Origin: Apostichopus japonicus
Taxonomy: Eukaryota; Echinodermata; Holothuroidea; Aspidochirotida; Stichopodidae
Direction: 5' to 3'
Length of the DNA stretch: 64,000 nucleotides
Assembly (NCBI RefSeq): GCF_037975245.1
Contig: NC_092579.1
Span: 23,791,166-23,855,165 of the forward strand
In this document: positions 12,530-24,700 of the stretch, piece after piece
Layout of the letters: each line of letters begins with the position of its first letter
Numbering within the stretch: the first letter of the stretch is position 1
The notes under the pieces: model-generated
Told to the model about the DNA's origin: nothing
Databases searched by the model: none
What the model saw: the letters and a program-made list of their open reading frames with translations, nothing else
Translations under genes and position numbers: made by a program

Positions 12530-14496
12530 CTGCGAAGGAAAGAAACGTCGATCGAACTATTGATACGAGCTGGCAAAGTCAATAAATAAATGGTGATAGA
12601 TCAGAAAGAAAATAGTCTTGACGACACAAGATCATTGAAATCCTTCTTTCAAACAAATATTCAAATACAATGCACCCATAGCTTCATGTTTATGTTTACT
12701 AACATTTTTACTCTTTATAGCTACAGATGAAACATACATTTCATGTTTAGACATTTCTCTGATTCCTATATACACTCTATTTTTTACTCTCTCTCCACCT
12801 CACCTCACCCCATCCCCCTAATCTTCTTTTTTTCGTACCTCTGACGCAGCTATCAAGACAATGAAGCAGCATTTTATTTGACAACAATTTCCAATAGATG
12901 TGTTTCACACAAACGGATGGTAACTAAATTAGCTTTCATAGCAAATCTGCAAGTGGAACATTATCTATTTATCCATTTTTCATTTCCCTTCACAGAGATC
13001 TTTTACGATCACCCCGCAAACGTATCTGTGTTCAATGGAGCGGTGGAAAATTTAATTTTGTTTTCCTGCCAAAGTTTTTTTCCTGATCAATTAATATCAA
13101 GGCCACGACAGCGCAATTTACCACTAACAACATGTTAACAGAAAAAGGCTCCAAGTCAAAAACATCCATTTCAACCCAAATTTAATCAATAGATTCCGTT
13201 TTTGGCTGATATCGAGTTTCGCAACTGCTGGTCGCGAGCAAGGCTACGGTTAACATCCCCAGTGACGACCTCCTAGTTTCCACCGTTGGGTAGCCGTAGT
13301 CGTAGAAGGAATGGGGAATAAGAAGGACAACAGGATGTGTGTGGCTTTGAGTCTTTTATGTAGGCAAAGCGGTTTAAGTTGGAAAGTCAGGACATTCATT
13401 CAAATTGATTTTATGCTGTATTTTACCCAACGTTGGATGTACTGTTATTACTCTTCAGAGCAGAGGGAGAACGGCATGCATGTAATGTGCTAGTATTGTA
13501 TTAACGCACTGAAAGTCGCATGAGACAATTAAAATAATGGATAAAACTGAAATATATGCAATTCTATAATCAAATTTTATTTTGTGCAGAGCTCAACACC
13601 ATGGGCAAAGTAATCTTAGACTTTCATACAATGACTGCAGTTGGTGATTATTTAATGCTTATATATAGTCAAACGTAACGTCACACACAGGATAGCAGTA
13701 CAACGTAACCACTGGGTGGGGGTAATCAGGGAAGGGGGAAGGCGGGAGAACGGGGCAAAGGAAGTGATAGTGAAATGCATCCTGCTTCTATCCTTGGTAT
13801 AATTTAACCAAGAAATTTCATAAATCCTTTAATAGCCAGACAGCTATGATTCTAGTATACACATCAGTATGACATAGAGTAATGGTTCAAACAGGTATGT
13901 ATAGATATACTGTAGACATAGAAAGTGTCATTAAACTTTATACTAGCTTGGCAACCAACCACCTCCCCCCGGCCCCATATTCACAATGGGGGGGGTACTT
14001 GTCTCTTCAACGTCATTGTAAAATAATCATGGCGAGAAAAAAAGAACAGTTCTTTTTCTGAAGCCGCCTCAAAACGTTTCAGGTTTGGGCATTTATGAAC
14101 AAAGACACTTTTCTCCTCCTCTTCCCACCTATGCGCTTCAATCTATCTAGCCTCACAAGCTTTGGTAGCATTTTGGAATAGCACCCCCACTTAAACCGGT
14201 TTTGGGGATTTCTGTTGAACAGTTTCTTTCCTTCTCGTTGAATCTGAAGGTTTATTTTGAAGACGCATCATAATACAGCTGTCTCTTCAGCTGCTTCTAT
14301 CATTACAAATCAAGCAAAGCCACAACAGTGATAGCTATGCAACTGACTGTAGAGTTGTGCAAGGTCCCAAGATATTCAGGCCTCCGGGGTAACCTTAATT
14401 ACATGCATAAACAGTTTTACACATGAGTTCAATCTGTGTTACGAAGCTGATCAGAATAAGAACTCATCTCTGGAGAGTGTACACGACTTTGCTCAC
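12530..14496 (-). other. Intron of the Caskin-like gene
   Basis: A 1.97-kb intron bounded by GTGAGC and CTTCGCAG (minus strand). A higher-GC patch lies at 13200-13310, but no exon could be supported there. Poly-G runs at 13720-13760 and 13990-13995. Confidence 0.6.
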
Positions 14497-14664
14497 CTCT
14501 GTTGGACCAATTTCCCGAAGAGCTTGCTGACGCCGTTGACCCTGAGGAGTAGCGGTTTGTTTTATCTGCCAGAGGACTCACAGGGGCATTGCTCGGGTAC
14601 GTGTTGGCTGGCATTATGGGGAGACTTTGCTGAGATGGAGGGCTTGTCCCAGGATAGTTATTAC
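14497..14664 (-). CDS. Caskin-like gene, most 5' exon recognised
   Basis: Exon of 168 nt: two bases, 55 codons, one base. The acceptor is TTGCAG and the donor AGAG|GTGAGC. The peptide is NNYPGTSPPSQQSLPIMPAN, then NTYPSNAPVSPLADK and a serine-rich stretch ending GNWSNR. It is disordered and rich in Ser, Pro and Asn. The preceding exon must end with one base of a split codon and was not found with confidence. The SH3 and ankyrin-repeat exons of a Caskin would lie further right or outside the window, so the gene is partial at both ends. Confidence 0.75.
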
Positions 14665-17600
14665 CTGCAAAATACAATTAGAAAATTCCTGATAGATCCC
14701 AAATCATAAAGCAACAACAAAACAGCAAGATACACCAGTGAAACATGGATCTGCCAGATAAAAGCTGGCAAAAATACTTTAACACCTCTGTAAAGATGTG
14801 ATTTCCCTTCTTGACATCATCTATTTAACCCATGGAAAAACATGTAACAATATATAGCCATTCCAATCAGAGTAGCGGCTCCCTGTTATGTCTGCGTAAA
14901 CCCACTGGTCTCAGTAGTGGTGGACAGCTATGAAGGTATATTGACCACCCACCCTCCCTCCTTCCCCCCCCCCATCATAAGAATTATTAACTAATCCACA
15001 CACACCCTCCCCTCCCTAACCACAATCTTAATGCATTACAAGTAAGTTAAACAAAAAGAAACATACTTAATTAAGTATTCCAATTAGTATAATTTACTGA
15101 ATATAACTGACTCTTCGCTTCAACTATGGCAGGTATTCCCTCTTTCCAATAGACCCTGTATCACATAAACTCAACCATTCCAATCTAGACATGGTCTATC
15201 TCTGTGGACTTGTTCTTCCATCCTTTTATGTTCATTTTTGATATCTGAAGAATAAGCTCAAGTTGTGACATTCCCAGTACCTCCTTATATCTAGCAAACA
15301 TTGACCAAAAATAGTGATTACAGGTAAATTGGAAGAACAGTGATGACAACTCAAAATACAACTCTCTTGCACAAAAATGCCAACTTTCGACCTCTCTGGA
15401 GGGAAAAGTTGCCATAATGGCCCCCCTGATATTCTGATGAGGTATATAAGCCATGCTGTGTGTCTTTGCTTTGATTTATGGCAATTTGGTATTCTTTGCT
15501 TGTCAAATTATTGAATTCCTTCTAGACCTAAGGGAAATCAAACAAAAGTTTGCAAGTCTTTTTGAAGGTGATTGCAACAAGAATACACACACACTTCTTT
15601 GTCAATCCTACTTAATCATGCCTCAAATAACCATATCTTTCTTCCACAACAATTCAAATTATTTCTGTAATCCTGAAGAAAACAGAAAGTAATTGTTAAG
15701 ACCTCCTGCAAAACAAAATAGCTTAATGTTGTCAAAATCATAGGATTATCCAAGGTTGAAAAACAATTTTCTTGTTTTGTTATTCCAGGGTAAAGTTCAA
15801 GCATACTGTATGTAGTATTGCAGTAGAAGATGACCAAACAACAGCAGCAATGGGACGACCCTTGCTATGTTGCTCCTACCAGGGAGTTGTTCCATAACAA
15901 CTCTATGCTCCTACTGTATAGACAAGTCTCAAGCAATCTAAAACAACAGACCTTCTACAATAAAGCTTCTGAAGTCGATACATTTCAGGAATACCATTCC
16001 TTTAAAACTTTTGAAATATACATTCTAAATGTAAAAATCTCCAGTTGAAGGACTGATCCATTAATGGTAGAGGGGGGAGAAATTTAAGGACCGTGAAAAT
16101 GAAAACAGATGAGGTGGCAGGTAGAGAACAGGGAGGGAGGAGCAATCTCATGCTCTGTTTAACCCAAGATGATGATTCAGATCTGGAAATTTTTGTATTG
16201 CTCTTTAAAATACTAGTTATTGTCAGCTATTAGAATGAAACTCCCACCCCCTCTTCCATCCCCTCATCCACCCCCTCCCACCCCATTTATGATTGCTACC
16301 TTATTTTCAATAATAAGATTTGCTTAAATGTTATCAATTTTGAATTATATCACCCTGTCAGCAAGTTTTGAAAATAAATTCAATCAATCAAATGTCTCTG
16401 GGGTTTCTAAAAGAAATTATGACAGAATCTGTCTGATCAATTTCAATTTTGTTTATATGGAAACAATATTCCTCATATTCTTCCTTTAGACTGTCACAAT
16501 TTTATAACAAAACTACCAAAAGAGACAAAAACCAAACTAACATACAAGGTCAATTATTTTTCTGCCTAGTTTATTCACGGAGGGTCAGGGTGAATAATAA
16601 ATTCTTCCATGCTCTCTCATTCTGTGTGTTTTCTCAAGAGTACTGCATGCATGAAGTACTGATCTTATGATTAGGAAGGTTTAATATGAAGGCTGTGAGA
16701 TATTTCGATGACATTGAAAAGAAGCCACAGATTAGCAGAGAATGGAGATGCAGAATAAACGATGTAGTTTTAAATGAACAAATTATATGCAAAGATGATC
16801 CACGGATGAGCTTATAAAGCAGACTTTTATCATTTGAGACTTTTTGAGTATTATACAAAATGAAATTGCAGAGTTGATCACACTATGACCTGAGTGAATG
16901 TTAATGGCTGGATGATTAATACTCTTAATATTCTATTTTATATTCCACTTTAACTTTTTTGGGGGGAAATTAACCTTGAACTAGTCAATTCAATGAATTG
17001 CAAAGTTACGGTATATATATGTATGCAATTCAATAGATTCAAAATGGTTATCCTACTGTATGTAAGTCAGAAAGCAGGTGAAAAATGATTGTTGTAAGGA
17101 TTTAATGTAATATGATGCAAAAATATGCAGTCTGCAAATGAATTATGCACAAAATTTCAAATCATTTTTAACCTATCAAGTGTTAACCTATTTTGCCTTT
17201 ATTTCCCCTCCAGTTGTATTTGGTCTTCCTATCCATGCCACATTGCACCCATACCCCATACATATTGCACCCTATCTTCCTCCCCCCCCCACACCCTGTC
17301 CCCATCCCATGCACCCCAACGGCCTATTCAACTATCTACCAGCTACTGCAAGAGACAAAACTCAAAATCTACAAAGCATTCAACTCATATCACATAATTT
17401 CTGGACAGCCAGCCATCAATTTGCTAAGTTCAAGTTTTAAATTTCAAATTTACCCTAGCACTGATATAACTGAGTTATTTTGGTAAACAATGAATTGTTT
17501 TTCCCTTCTTTGTTTTTCTCCAATTTAACAAGCGATCACTGATCGCAGTCGATGACATGACAAACACTCCGAGTGAAATTATGTACAGACGTTCAACTCG

Positions 17601-19112
17601 TTAACTAACTTCTGGCCATTTTTTTGTGGACAGACCCTTTTCTAACTCATCTAATTGGAAGACGGTCAGTCGGTCACTACATCCAAGCCACAAGCTACAT
17701 TCTGATAACAGACAAACAACTAACTATATAACGAGATTCCTGAAAATCCTGCACCAATTTAACATCGGCTATAGCCCAAGAGAAAAAACTTGCCACTTGT
17801 TTAATTCACGTGCTGGCATTTCACACCATGGGAAACGTTTGATGCTTCATTTTTTTGGTCGGTTTCGGGCAATAAACTGCTCTATTGATTTCTGTCTCTT
17901 AAATTAATAAACCTCAACACATTCCCTTAGGGCAGGACATAGTAATCTCGGTAAAACAGAACTTAAAATCTTTTGGGTCAAAATGCCGGAAGCAAAAACT
18001 AAAAGACCCATTTTCATCTCTGGTGAGTACAAAAAACAAGGGTTTTCAACTTCATCCATATGTGAACTTCAAGATGAGCGTGTGAGATTACATCTCCACG
18101 TATCATCATGTGAAAGGCTTTCAAAGTTAGATTAGTGTTATCCTTCATACCTTGTCTTTGAATCTTAAAGCCATACCTTAAAGATTTAGATGGGGGGGGG
18201 AGTAGGGGGGAGGATGGGGGGATTTGTATTGCTTTGCTATATTTTTTTGATGAATAAATTTCAGAGTTAAGGCTGAGATGTGTTTAATCAGATGAAAATG
18301 TTTTCCTGTCATTAAGCAAATGACTATGATTACTACTTGAAAAGAAGTGTTTAAAATTCCAAGCGATGTGCATTCATTCATACTTTTAAGTCAAGTTCCT
18401 CCGGGATGTTTTTTTCTTCTTTTTCTTTTTACCATCAAAGACATGATCACTGATTTCAAGAATGCAAATATATAGCATTGAAGAATACTTTCCCAATACT
18501 GATTTTGCAGAGTACGAAAAATCAGCTTCAATCCGAACTAGTTTCCGTGTGACCTTGCAAACTACTTCGGATGAAGAATAAATACCAGGGGTAAAAACAT
18601 ATTCAGAATTTCTTGCAGGAAACAAACAAGATGTCAAGAGATCCATACAGTATTCAGAAACTGAGCTATCGTGGTTAAACTGTAATTTCTTTTAAGGGGA
18701 TGCAGGCAAGGGTAGAATCATAATCAGGATGCAGACGGTGTAACGGTGCATGTACAAGGGTGCGTGAAGGAGTGGTTGAATACAATAAACCAATCACAAT
18801 ATGCTATAATTAAAGTGGTAGCAGTGGGTCAGTGAGAGGCCATCCACACTGTTACAGGCTAGTGTAGATCGGACTGCAATTTTGTACGTGGAAACAGGTA
18901 AGAGAGGAATGAAGTATTTAGCAAGACAAGAAAATAGTTACTGTAATTCAGTTTGGGTTTACTCCACAGCAAGATGTGTGTGGGTGGATCTTTCAACTAA
19001 TGATTTATCCCATTCATCATCAATTCCAGGTCAACATTTATCGCATCAATGACTTTGGATACGGAGTTTGTGCGAGTTGCGAATTCTAAACATGTATTAG
19101 CCATAATAATTA
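14665..19112. other. Non-coding span, probably intronic, with no recognised gene
   Basis: AT-rich DNA with C-rich simple tracts (14950-15010, 16240-16290, 17280-17300) and poly-G (18192-18220). An upstream Caskin exon, if present, should end with a single-base split codon before GT; none was found that I would support. Confidence 0.4.
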
Positions 19113-19267
19113 GTGAATATTCTATTATATGTTAATACTGTATTGTTTGTCAATGCTATATTGTATGTTAATGCTATATTGTATGTTAATGATATATTGT
19201 ATGGTAATGCTATGTTGTATGTCAATGCTATGTTGTATGTCAATGCTATATTGTATGTTAATGATAG
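19113..19267. repeat. 18-bp minisatellite, left block
   Basis: About eight units of an 18-bp repeat close to GCTATATTGTATGTTAAT, diverged at a few positions. Because the period is a multiple of three and no frame contains a stop in the consensus, it stays open on the minus strand as a repeated TYNIAL peptide. This is an artefact of the period, not a gene. The gypsy element begins directly after this block. Confidence 0.9.
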
Positions 19268-20396
19268 TGTTAGGAACATGATTTGAACAAAACAGAGGCC
19301 CCTATAAATTTTTATTAAGTTACCTTCACAGATAGTGGTACAGCCATTCAGAGGTTAGGGGAAAATGACCTGTCAGTGGCACATTGATATACCATATGAC
19401 ATTGTGTTGCTGTACTATTCATTTTGCTCTGAGTTTTGTTCCTTTCTACCCCTCAGGTATGTTCTTTTTACTTTATTGTACTTATTACTCTTATCTTTAA
19501 TAGTTAAAGGATCTAACTGATGTATTCTTATTATTATTCATGGTAACATTCAATAGAAATGTCAAGATATTGAAGTGCACCTTTTCATCAATGCTAGTAG
19601 TTTTATATGTTCTTAATATAGCCTTAAGCTGTATGTTACCTGTATGGTACATTGTTATTTGATATGGTGAAGCCACTGCAGCTATGCCCAGGAACGAGGT
19701 GGTTCCATGGTGTCAAATTACTTAGCAGGTATAACCTGTGCTGCATAGACTAATTAGATGGATTGTTCTATTGGAAGAGGGGTTGATTAGAGTAGCTACA
19801 CAGCAAGCTGCATAGGGTAGACCCCCTACAGAGGTTTGGGTGCACAGGATTGGTGGAACTGTTTAGGTTACCATGGCAATCCTATACCAGGTAGAGATAT
19901 TGTTCTTATTAGCTGTATACTGCCTGTGCAGTGGTAGTGTGTGGGTACAACTATATTGAAACCTTTGTTTTAATAATAAGTGGTAAGCTAGCTCCCTAGT
20001 TCATGCAGGGAAATGTTGCTAGTCTAGGGGTGCACAGAGGATTAAGATGTTAGAATAAATATTAGCACTTCTGTGTGCAGCTGTGTGGGTCATGTCAGTT
20101 AGTTTGGTGGATATGTTTGTTGGTCTATGCGTGAGTGTGTGTTATCTGTAGGTTGATTACTGTAGGTTTATCTGTTATCAATAAATGCATGATGTTGCAC
20201 TGAGGTTGATATGATATAACAGAGAGCTGTAAAGGACAATTATGTTCTAGATTAAAGGGTTGTAAATAAACATTGATATACCATATGACATTGTGTTGCT
20301 GTACTATTCATTTTGCTCTGAGTTTTGTTCCTTTCTACCCCTCAGGTGGCCTATATATTGGCTCATACCTAGGTCACCCGAATCCCCGGGGTAACA
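19268..20396 (+). repeat. 5' LTR of the gypsy element
   Basis: 1129 bp, starting TGTTAGGAACATG and ending CCCGGGGTAACA. It matches 26754-27882 with no difference noticed on line-by-line comparison by eye. A TATAAATT is at 19303-19310, and AATAAA signals are at 20180-20185 and 20265-20270. A 78-bp segment occurs twice inside the LTR (19381-19458 and 20270-20347). Confidence 0.95.
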
Positions 20397-20468
20397 ATTT
20401 GGAGGCACCACCCGGATAAAAACTCATGGCATACTGAGGAGCAGGACTAAGGTTGCTCACCCTGAAAG
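20397..20468 (+). other. Gypsy leader with candidate primer-binding site
   Basis: Directly after the 5' LTR comes ATT and then TGGAGGCACCACCCGGA (20400-20416). A TGG start three bases inside the LTR is what a tRNA primer-binding site usually looks like. I cannot name the tRNA. Gag starts only about 50 bases further on. Confidence 0.6.
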
Positions 20469-21740
20469 ATGGCGACGGTTGACGAGCTTCTTTGCGAGAT
20501 ACAGACTAAGCTGCATCTGTGCACGGCAGACCAGCTGGAGAGTGTGGGTCTGGGAATCGCCCTTCCCGAGACTGACCGCATTAAGGCAAAGACGAAGGGT
20601 CGAACCGGTCTTCTGGGATTAATCAACCGTTACCTGAGCAGTGAGGAGCTGGAGGAGTCGGATGACCAGGGCCTTGGAAAGTTGAAGGAGTTGAGAGAAG
20701 TCTTGCTAGGGGAGATACCAGAGAAAGTTGATGACAAGTCTAGCCAAAAGGTGGGTACGCCTGAGTCCCCATCCGACCCGACAAGTACCAAAGTGTCACA
20801 ACACCACAGAGAGTACATCCGCCGCGACTTTAAGATCTCCGGGCAGATTGCTGGAAGTCAGCAGAAGGATGGGCTGGGTTTCACCAGTCTTATCCACCAG
20901 ATAGAAGCTGGGCTCCGGAAGGGATACCCAGAGGAAGAAGTGGTTGAGGCAGTTATTAGAGCTACCAACCCAGGCCTGAATCTCCGTGGATATCTGGAAA
21001 GCAAGACGGATATAACCTTACCGAAGCTTCGTCGGATCCTGCGGTCACATTACCAAGAAAAGGGAGCCACAGAGCTGTACCACGAGCTGAGCAGCCTCAC
21101 ACAAGCACCCAAAGAGACGCCGCAGGAATTCCTTGTAAGGGCCCTTAGTATCCGGCAGCGGGTTTTATTCGCCTCGAAAGAGAGTGAGACCAACCAGCGA
21201 TACGAGGAGCCGTTAGTGCAGGCCATGTTTCTACATGCAGTCTCGACTGGCCTGACAAGTGAGTCGATTCGAGCCGACCTGAAGCCTTCCCTAGAGAATA
21301 CACGTATCTCTGATGAGCTCCTCTTGGAGAAACTTAACAAGAGCGCCAGTAGTGAGACGGAGCGGTTGAAGAAGCAGACGAAAACAAGATCTTACCAGGC
21401 AGTTCATGCTATTGAGGCAACCTCAAAAAAGGTAACAAAAAGGGAAACACCGCCTACCCCCCTTGAGGAATCCCTAAATGGTTTAAGGGTGGATATTGAG
21501 GGCCTGAAAGAGCTGAAAATACAGGTGGCCCAAATCCAGGAATCCTTAAGCAGAGACAGGCCAGTTAGTTATAAAGGGAAAAGGGGCTGCCCTAAGTGTA
21601 GATCAGAAAAGGTGGGTGATCGGTGTAACCACTGCTTCCGATGTGGAAGTGGTGAGCACTATGCAAGAGGGTGTCGACAAAGGCCACCGGGAAACGAGAG
21701 AGGGTCACTTCTAAGGGACGAGGGGGGACCCCAACAGTAG
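20469..21740 (+). CDS. gag: Gag polyprotein of the gypsy element
   Basis: 423 codons. The start ATG lies in a good context (AAAGATGG) just after the primer-binding site. The N-terminal 100 residues are charged; the middle (about 120-290) is a helical capsid-like region of the Ty3/PNMA/Arc type, judged by composition and position. The C-terminus is basic and carries a zinc knuckle, C-x2-C-x4-H-x4-C ([14 protein letters not shown]), preceded by two further Cys pairs (CPKC and the pair in RCNHC). Gag packages the RNA and forms the particle. The frame overlaps pol by 70 bases in the -1 register; the heptamer G GGG GGA at 21722-21728 lies four codons before the gag stop. Confidence 0.95.
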   Translation: MATVDELLCEIQTKLHLCTADQLESVGLGIALPETDRIKAKTKGRTGLLGLINRYLSSEELEESDDQGLGKLKELREVLLGEIPEKVDDKSSQKVGTPESPSDPTSTKVSQHHREYIRRDFKISGQIAGSQQKDGLGFTSLIHQIEAGLRKGYPEEEVVEAVIRATNPGLNLRGYLESKTDITLPKLRRILRSHYQEKGATELYHELSSLTQAPKETPQEFLVRALSIRQRVLFASKESETNQRYEEPLVQAMFLHAVSTGLTSESIRADLKPSLENTRISDELLLEKLNKSASSETERLKKQTKTRSYQAVHAIEATSKKVTKRETPPTPLEESLNGLRVDIEGLKELKIQVAQIQESLSRDRPVSYKGKRGCPKCRSEKVGDRCNHCFRCGSGEHYARGCRQRPPGNERGSLLRDEGGPQQ

Positions 21741-24700
21741 AAAAGTCATTTGGCGATAGACAAAAGAGTCCCGAGCAGCCTCCCACTGCACCACCCCACC
21801 TGTCCCTTAAAAAGTTTAAGAAACTCATAGGATTGGTTGGTAAGAGGTGTATTGTGAGGGCCTCCCTCAATGGGTTACCGATGGATGTGTTGTGGGACAC
21901 GGGTTCCCAGGTGTCAATAATCCAAAAAGATTGGATTCAGGAGAATATGCCAGGGGTCATAGTCAGACCCGTGGAAGAACTCCTGGATGGTCTTCACCTG
22001 GACCTTACCGCCACAAACGGGATAGAGGTACCATATGATGGGTGGGTTGCAGTAAGTCTTAAAGTGGGCACAATAGGTGAAATAGAGGTACCCATGTTGG
22101 TCTACTCAGGGGATATGGATAACCCACTTGTGGGCTACAACGTTATCGCCCACATACTGAATGGCACAGGGGGTTCAGGGTTTAGTGAAAATGATCTTCA
22201 CTCTGCATTCCCTGGGAAAGGGAAAAGTACCCTAACAGCAATGGTTAAGGTTGTAAAAGAGAATGATAGTGTTCTCCTGGCCAGTGTCAGATCGCCCCCT
22301 CGTAATCAGCTATTAGGAAGTGGCCAGACCAATTTCATTGAATGTAGAGTTTATGTGGGAGAGGTCAAGGGACCTATTGACTGGCTATTTGAGCCCAATC
22401 AAATATCCTTGCCAGAAGGGTTGAATGTACAAGCAACCACTGTGCGGATGGCAAGGGGGTCAGTAGTCCATATTAATGTACCAGTGCTTAATAACACTAA
22501 CCATGATCTTCTTCTTTCAAAGCGGACTCCCCTCGGGACATTGGAACAAGTGACTTCAGTACTTCCCTTACCTCAAGTACTCTGCAAGACTAGTGCAGAC
22601 CAAACTGCAACAGCAAACTCCACATATGTAAATTGTGATATAGAGACTGACAGAACTAAACCACCTGACGAAAGACAGGACCGTGACTGGTGCCCTCCAG
22701 TTGACCTATCTGACCTGACTCCTGACCAGAGACAACTTGCAACTAAAATGTTGATAGAAGAATCATCAGCATTCTCCAGGGATGATATGGATACTGGTGA
22801 CTGCCCAGATTTGCAGATGAAAATCCAGCTGAAGGACGAAACACCTGTTCAGAAGGGATACATCAGCATTCCCCGACCACTGTACAAGGAAGTCAAAGAA
22901 TACTTAGAGGATCTCATCAGACGTGGTTGGGTGAGTAAGTCTAAATCTAATTATTCCTCCCCGGTAGTGTGTGTGCGAAAGCGTGATGGCTCACTTCGTC
23001 TGTGCGTTGATTTTAGAGCACTCAACGAGAAAACAGTGGATGATCGACAACCAATCCCCAAAATCCAAGATCTGCTAGATGGCCTGAAAGGGAACACATG
23101 GTTCAGTACCCTAGATCAGGGTAAAGCGTACCATCAAGGGTATATGTCTCCAGAAAGTCAGCATCTCACCTCGTTTATTACTCCCTGGGGATTACATGAG
23201 TGGCAAAGAATCCCCTTTGGGCTGAAAAATGCCCCAGCAGAGTTTCAACGGTACATGGAAGGATGCTTGCACGATCTTAACAACGAGATATGTGTGGTCT
23301 ACCTTGATGATATCCTCGTTTACGGTTCTACATTTAGCAACCATGTGGAACGCCTTCGGAGAGTTTTACAAAGATTACAAAAGCACGGCATTAAGCTGAA
23401 ACCCAAGAAGTGTGAGTTGTTCAAGAGAAAGGTAAGGTACCTAGGGAGGTTGGTAACTGGCGAAGGGTACGGAATGGACCCTGCTGACAAAGAACCAGTC
23501 CTGTTATTGAAGAGCAAGACACCAACAACCGTTGGAGAACTTCGAAAGATTTTGGGCTTCATTGGATATTACAGGAACTATATCCAGAACTTCTCCATCA
23601 TAGCGAAGCCGCTGTACGGGTTGCTAGGAACTCAGCAGAAAAAGTTCAAGACAAAGGGTAAACAGGAGTCGAGATCTGGTAAGGGGAATACTCGTGATTC
23701 TAAAGAAAAGATAGTGTGGACCCTCGAACACCATGCGATTTTGTGTGACCTTGTTGATCGCCTGACAGTTCACCCTGTTATGGCCTATCCAGATTTTTCT
23801 CAACCATATGTTCTCCACACTGATGCTTCTGGTGACGGTCTTGGTGCAGTCTTGTACCAACATTTGGAGGGAAAATTGAGAGTCATAGCATTTGCTTCAC
23901 GCACGTTAACGCCCCCAGAACAGAATTATCACTCCAGCAAGTTGGAATTCCTTGCTCTCAAATGGGCGGTGACAGAACGCTTCCGTGACTACCTTCAGTA
24001 TGCAAATCATTTTGTGGTATTCACTGACAACAATCCCCTGACATACGTAATGACTACTGCCCGTCTGAATGCCACAGGCCAGAGGTGGGTATCAGAATTG
24101 GCTAGTTTTCGATTTGAAATTAGATACCGCCCTGGTAAGGAAAACGTAGATGCAGATGTGTTATCAAGGATGCCGATACCTGACAAGTTGGAAAACTATA
24201 TCAACGAATTCACAGAGAAGATCCCGAGTACTGCAATAACAGCCACAGCTGAATACGTCCAAGGCACATGTTGCGGAGAAGTGGCATGCATCGATGTGAC
24301 AACAGTGAACAGCAACAGTTGCGACATACTAGGAACATCACCCACATCTACAATCTCGCCTATCGACCCACTGGAGCTTAAAGAAGCCCAAGAGAATGAC
24401 TTGGTTCTTGGTAGAGTTATACAAATGAAGAAAACCGGAAGGAGACCATCTCCACAGGAGCGGAAAAATGAGACTAAGAACGTACAGGTTCTGCTAAACC
24501 AGTGGAACAAACTAGAGTTTGATGATAAGGGACTACTTTATAGATGCACCGTCAACAGAAAACAGCTACTCCTCCCGACCAAGTATAAGGACACGGTTTT
24601 GAAGGGGCTCCACAACGACATGGGTCATATTGGTGTAGAAAGAACCCTTGACCTAATACGACAACGGTTCTATTGGGCATACATGGCAAAAGAGGTGGAA

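Noticed and set aside
17983-18022. Plus-strand first coding exon (ATGCCGGAAGC... with donor TCTG|GTGAGT)
   Set aside because: Only 13 codons; a good ATG context and donor can arise by chance, and no downstream exon was found.
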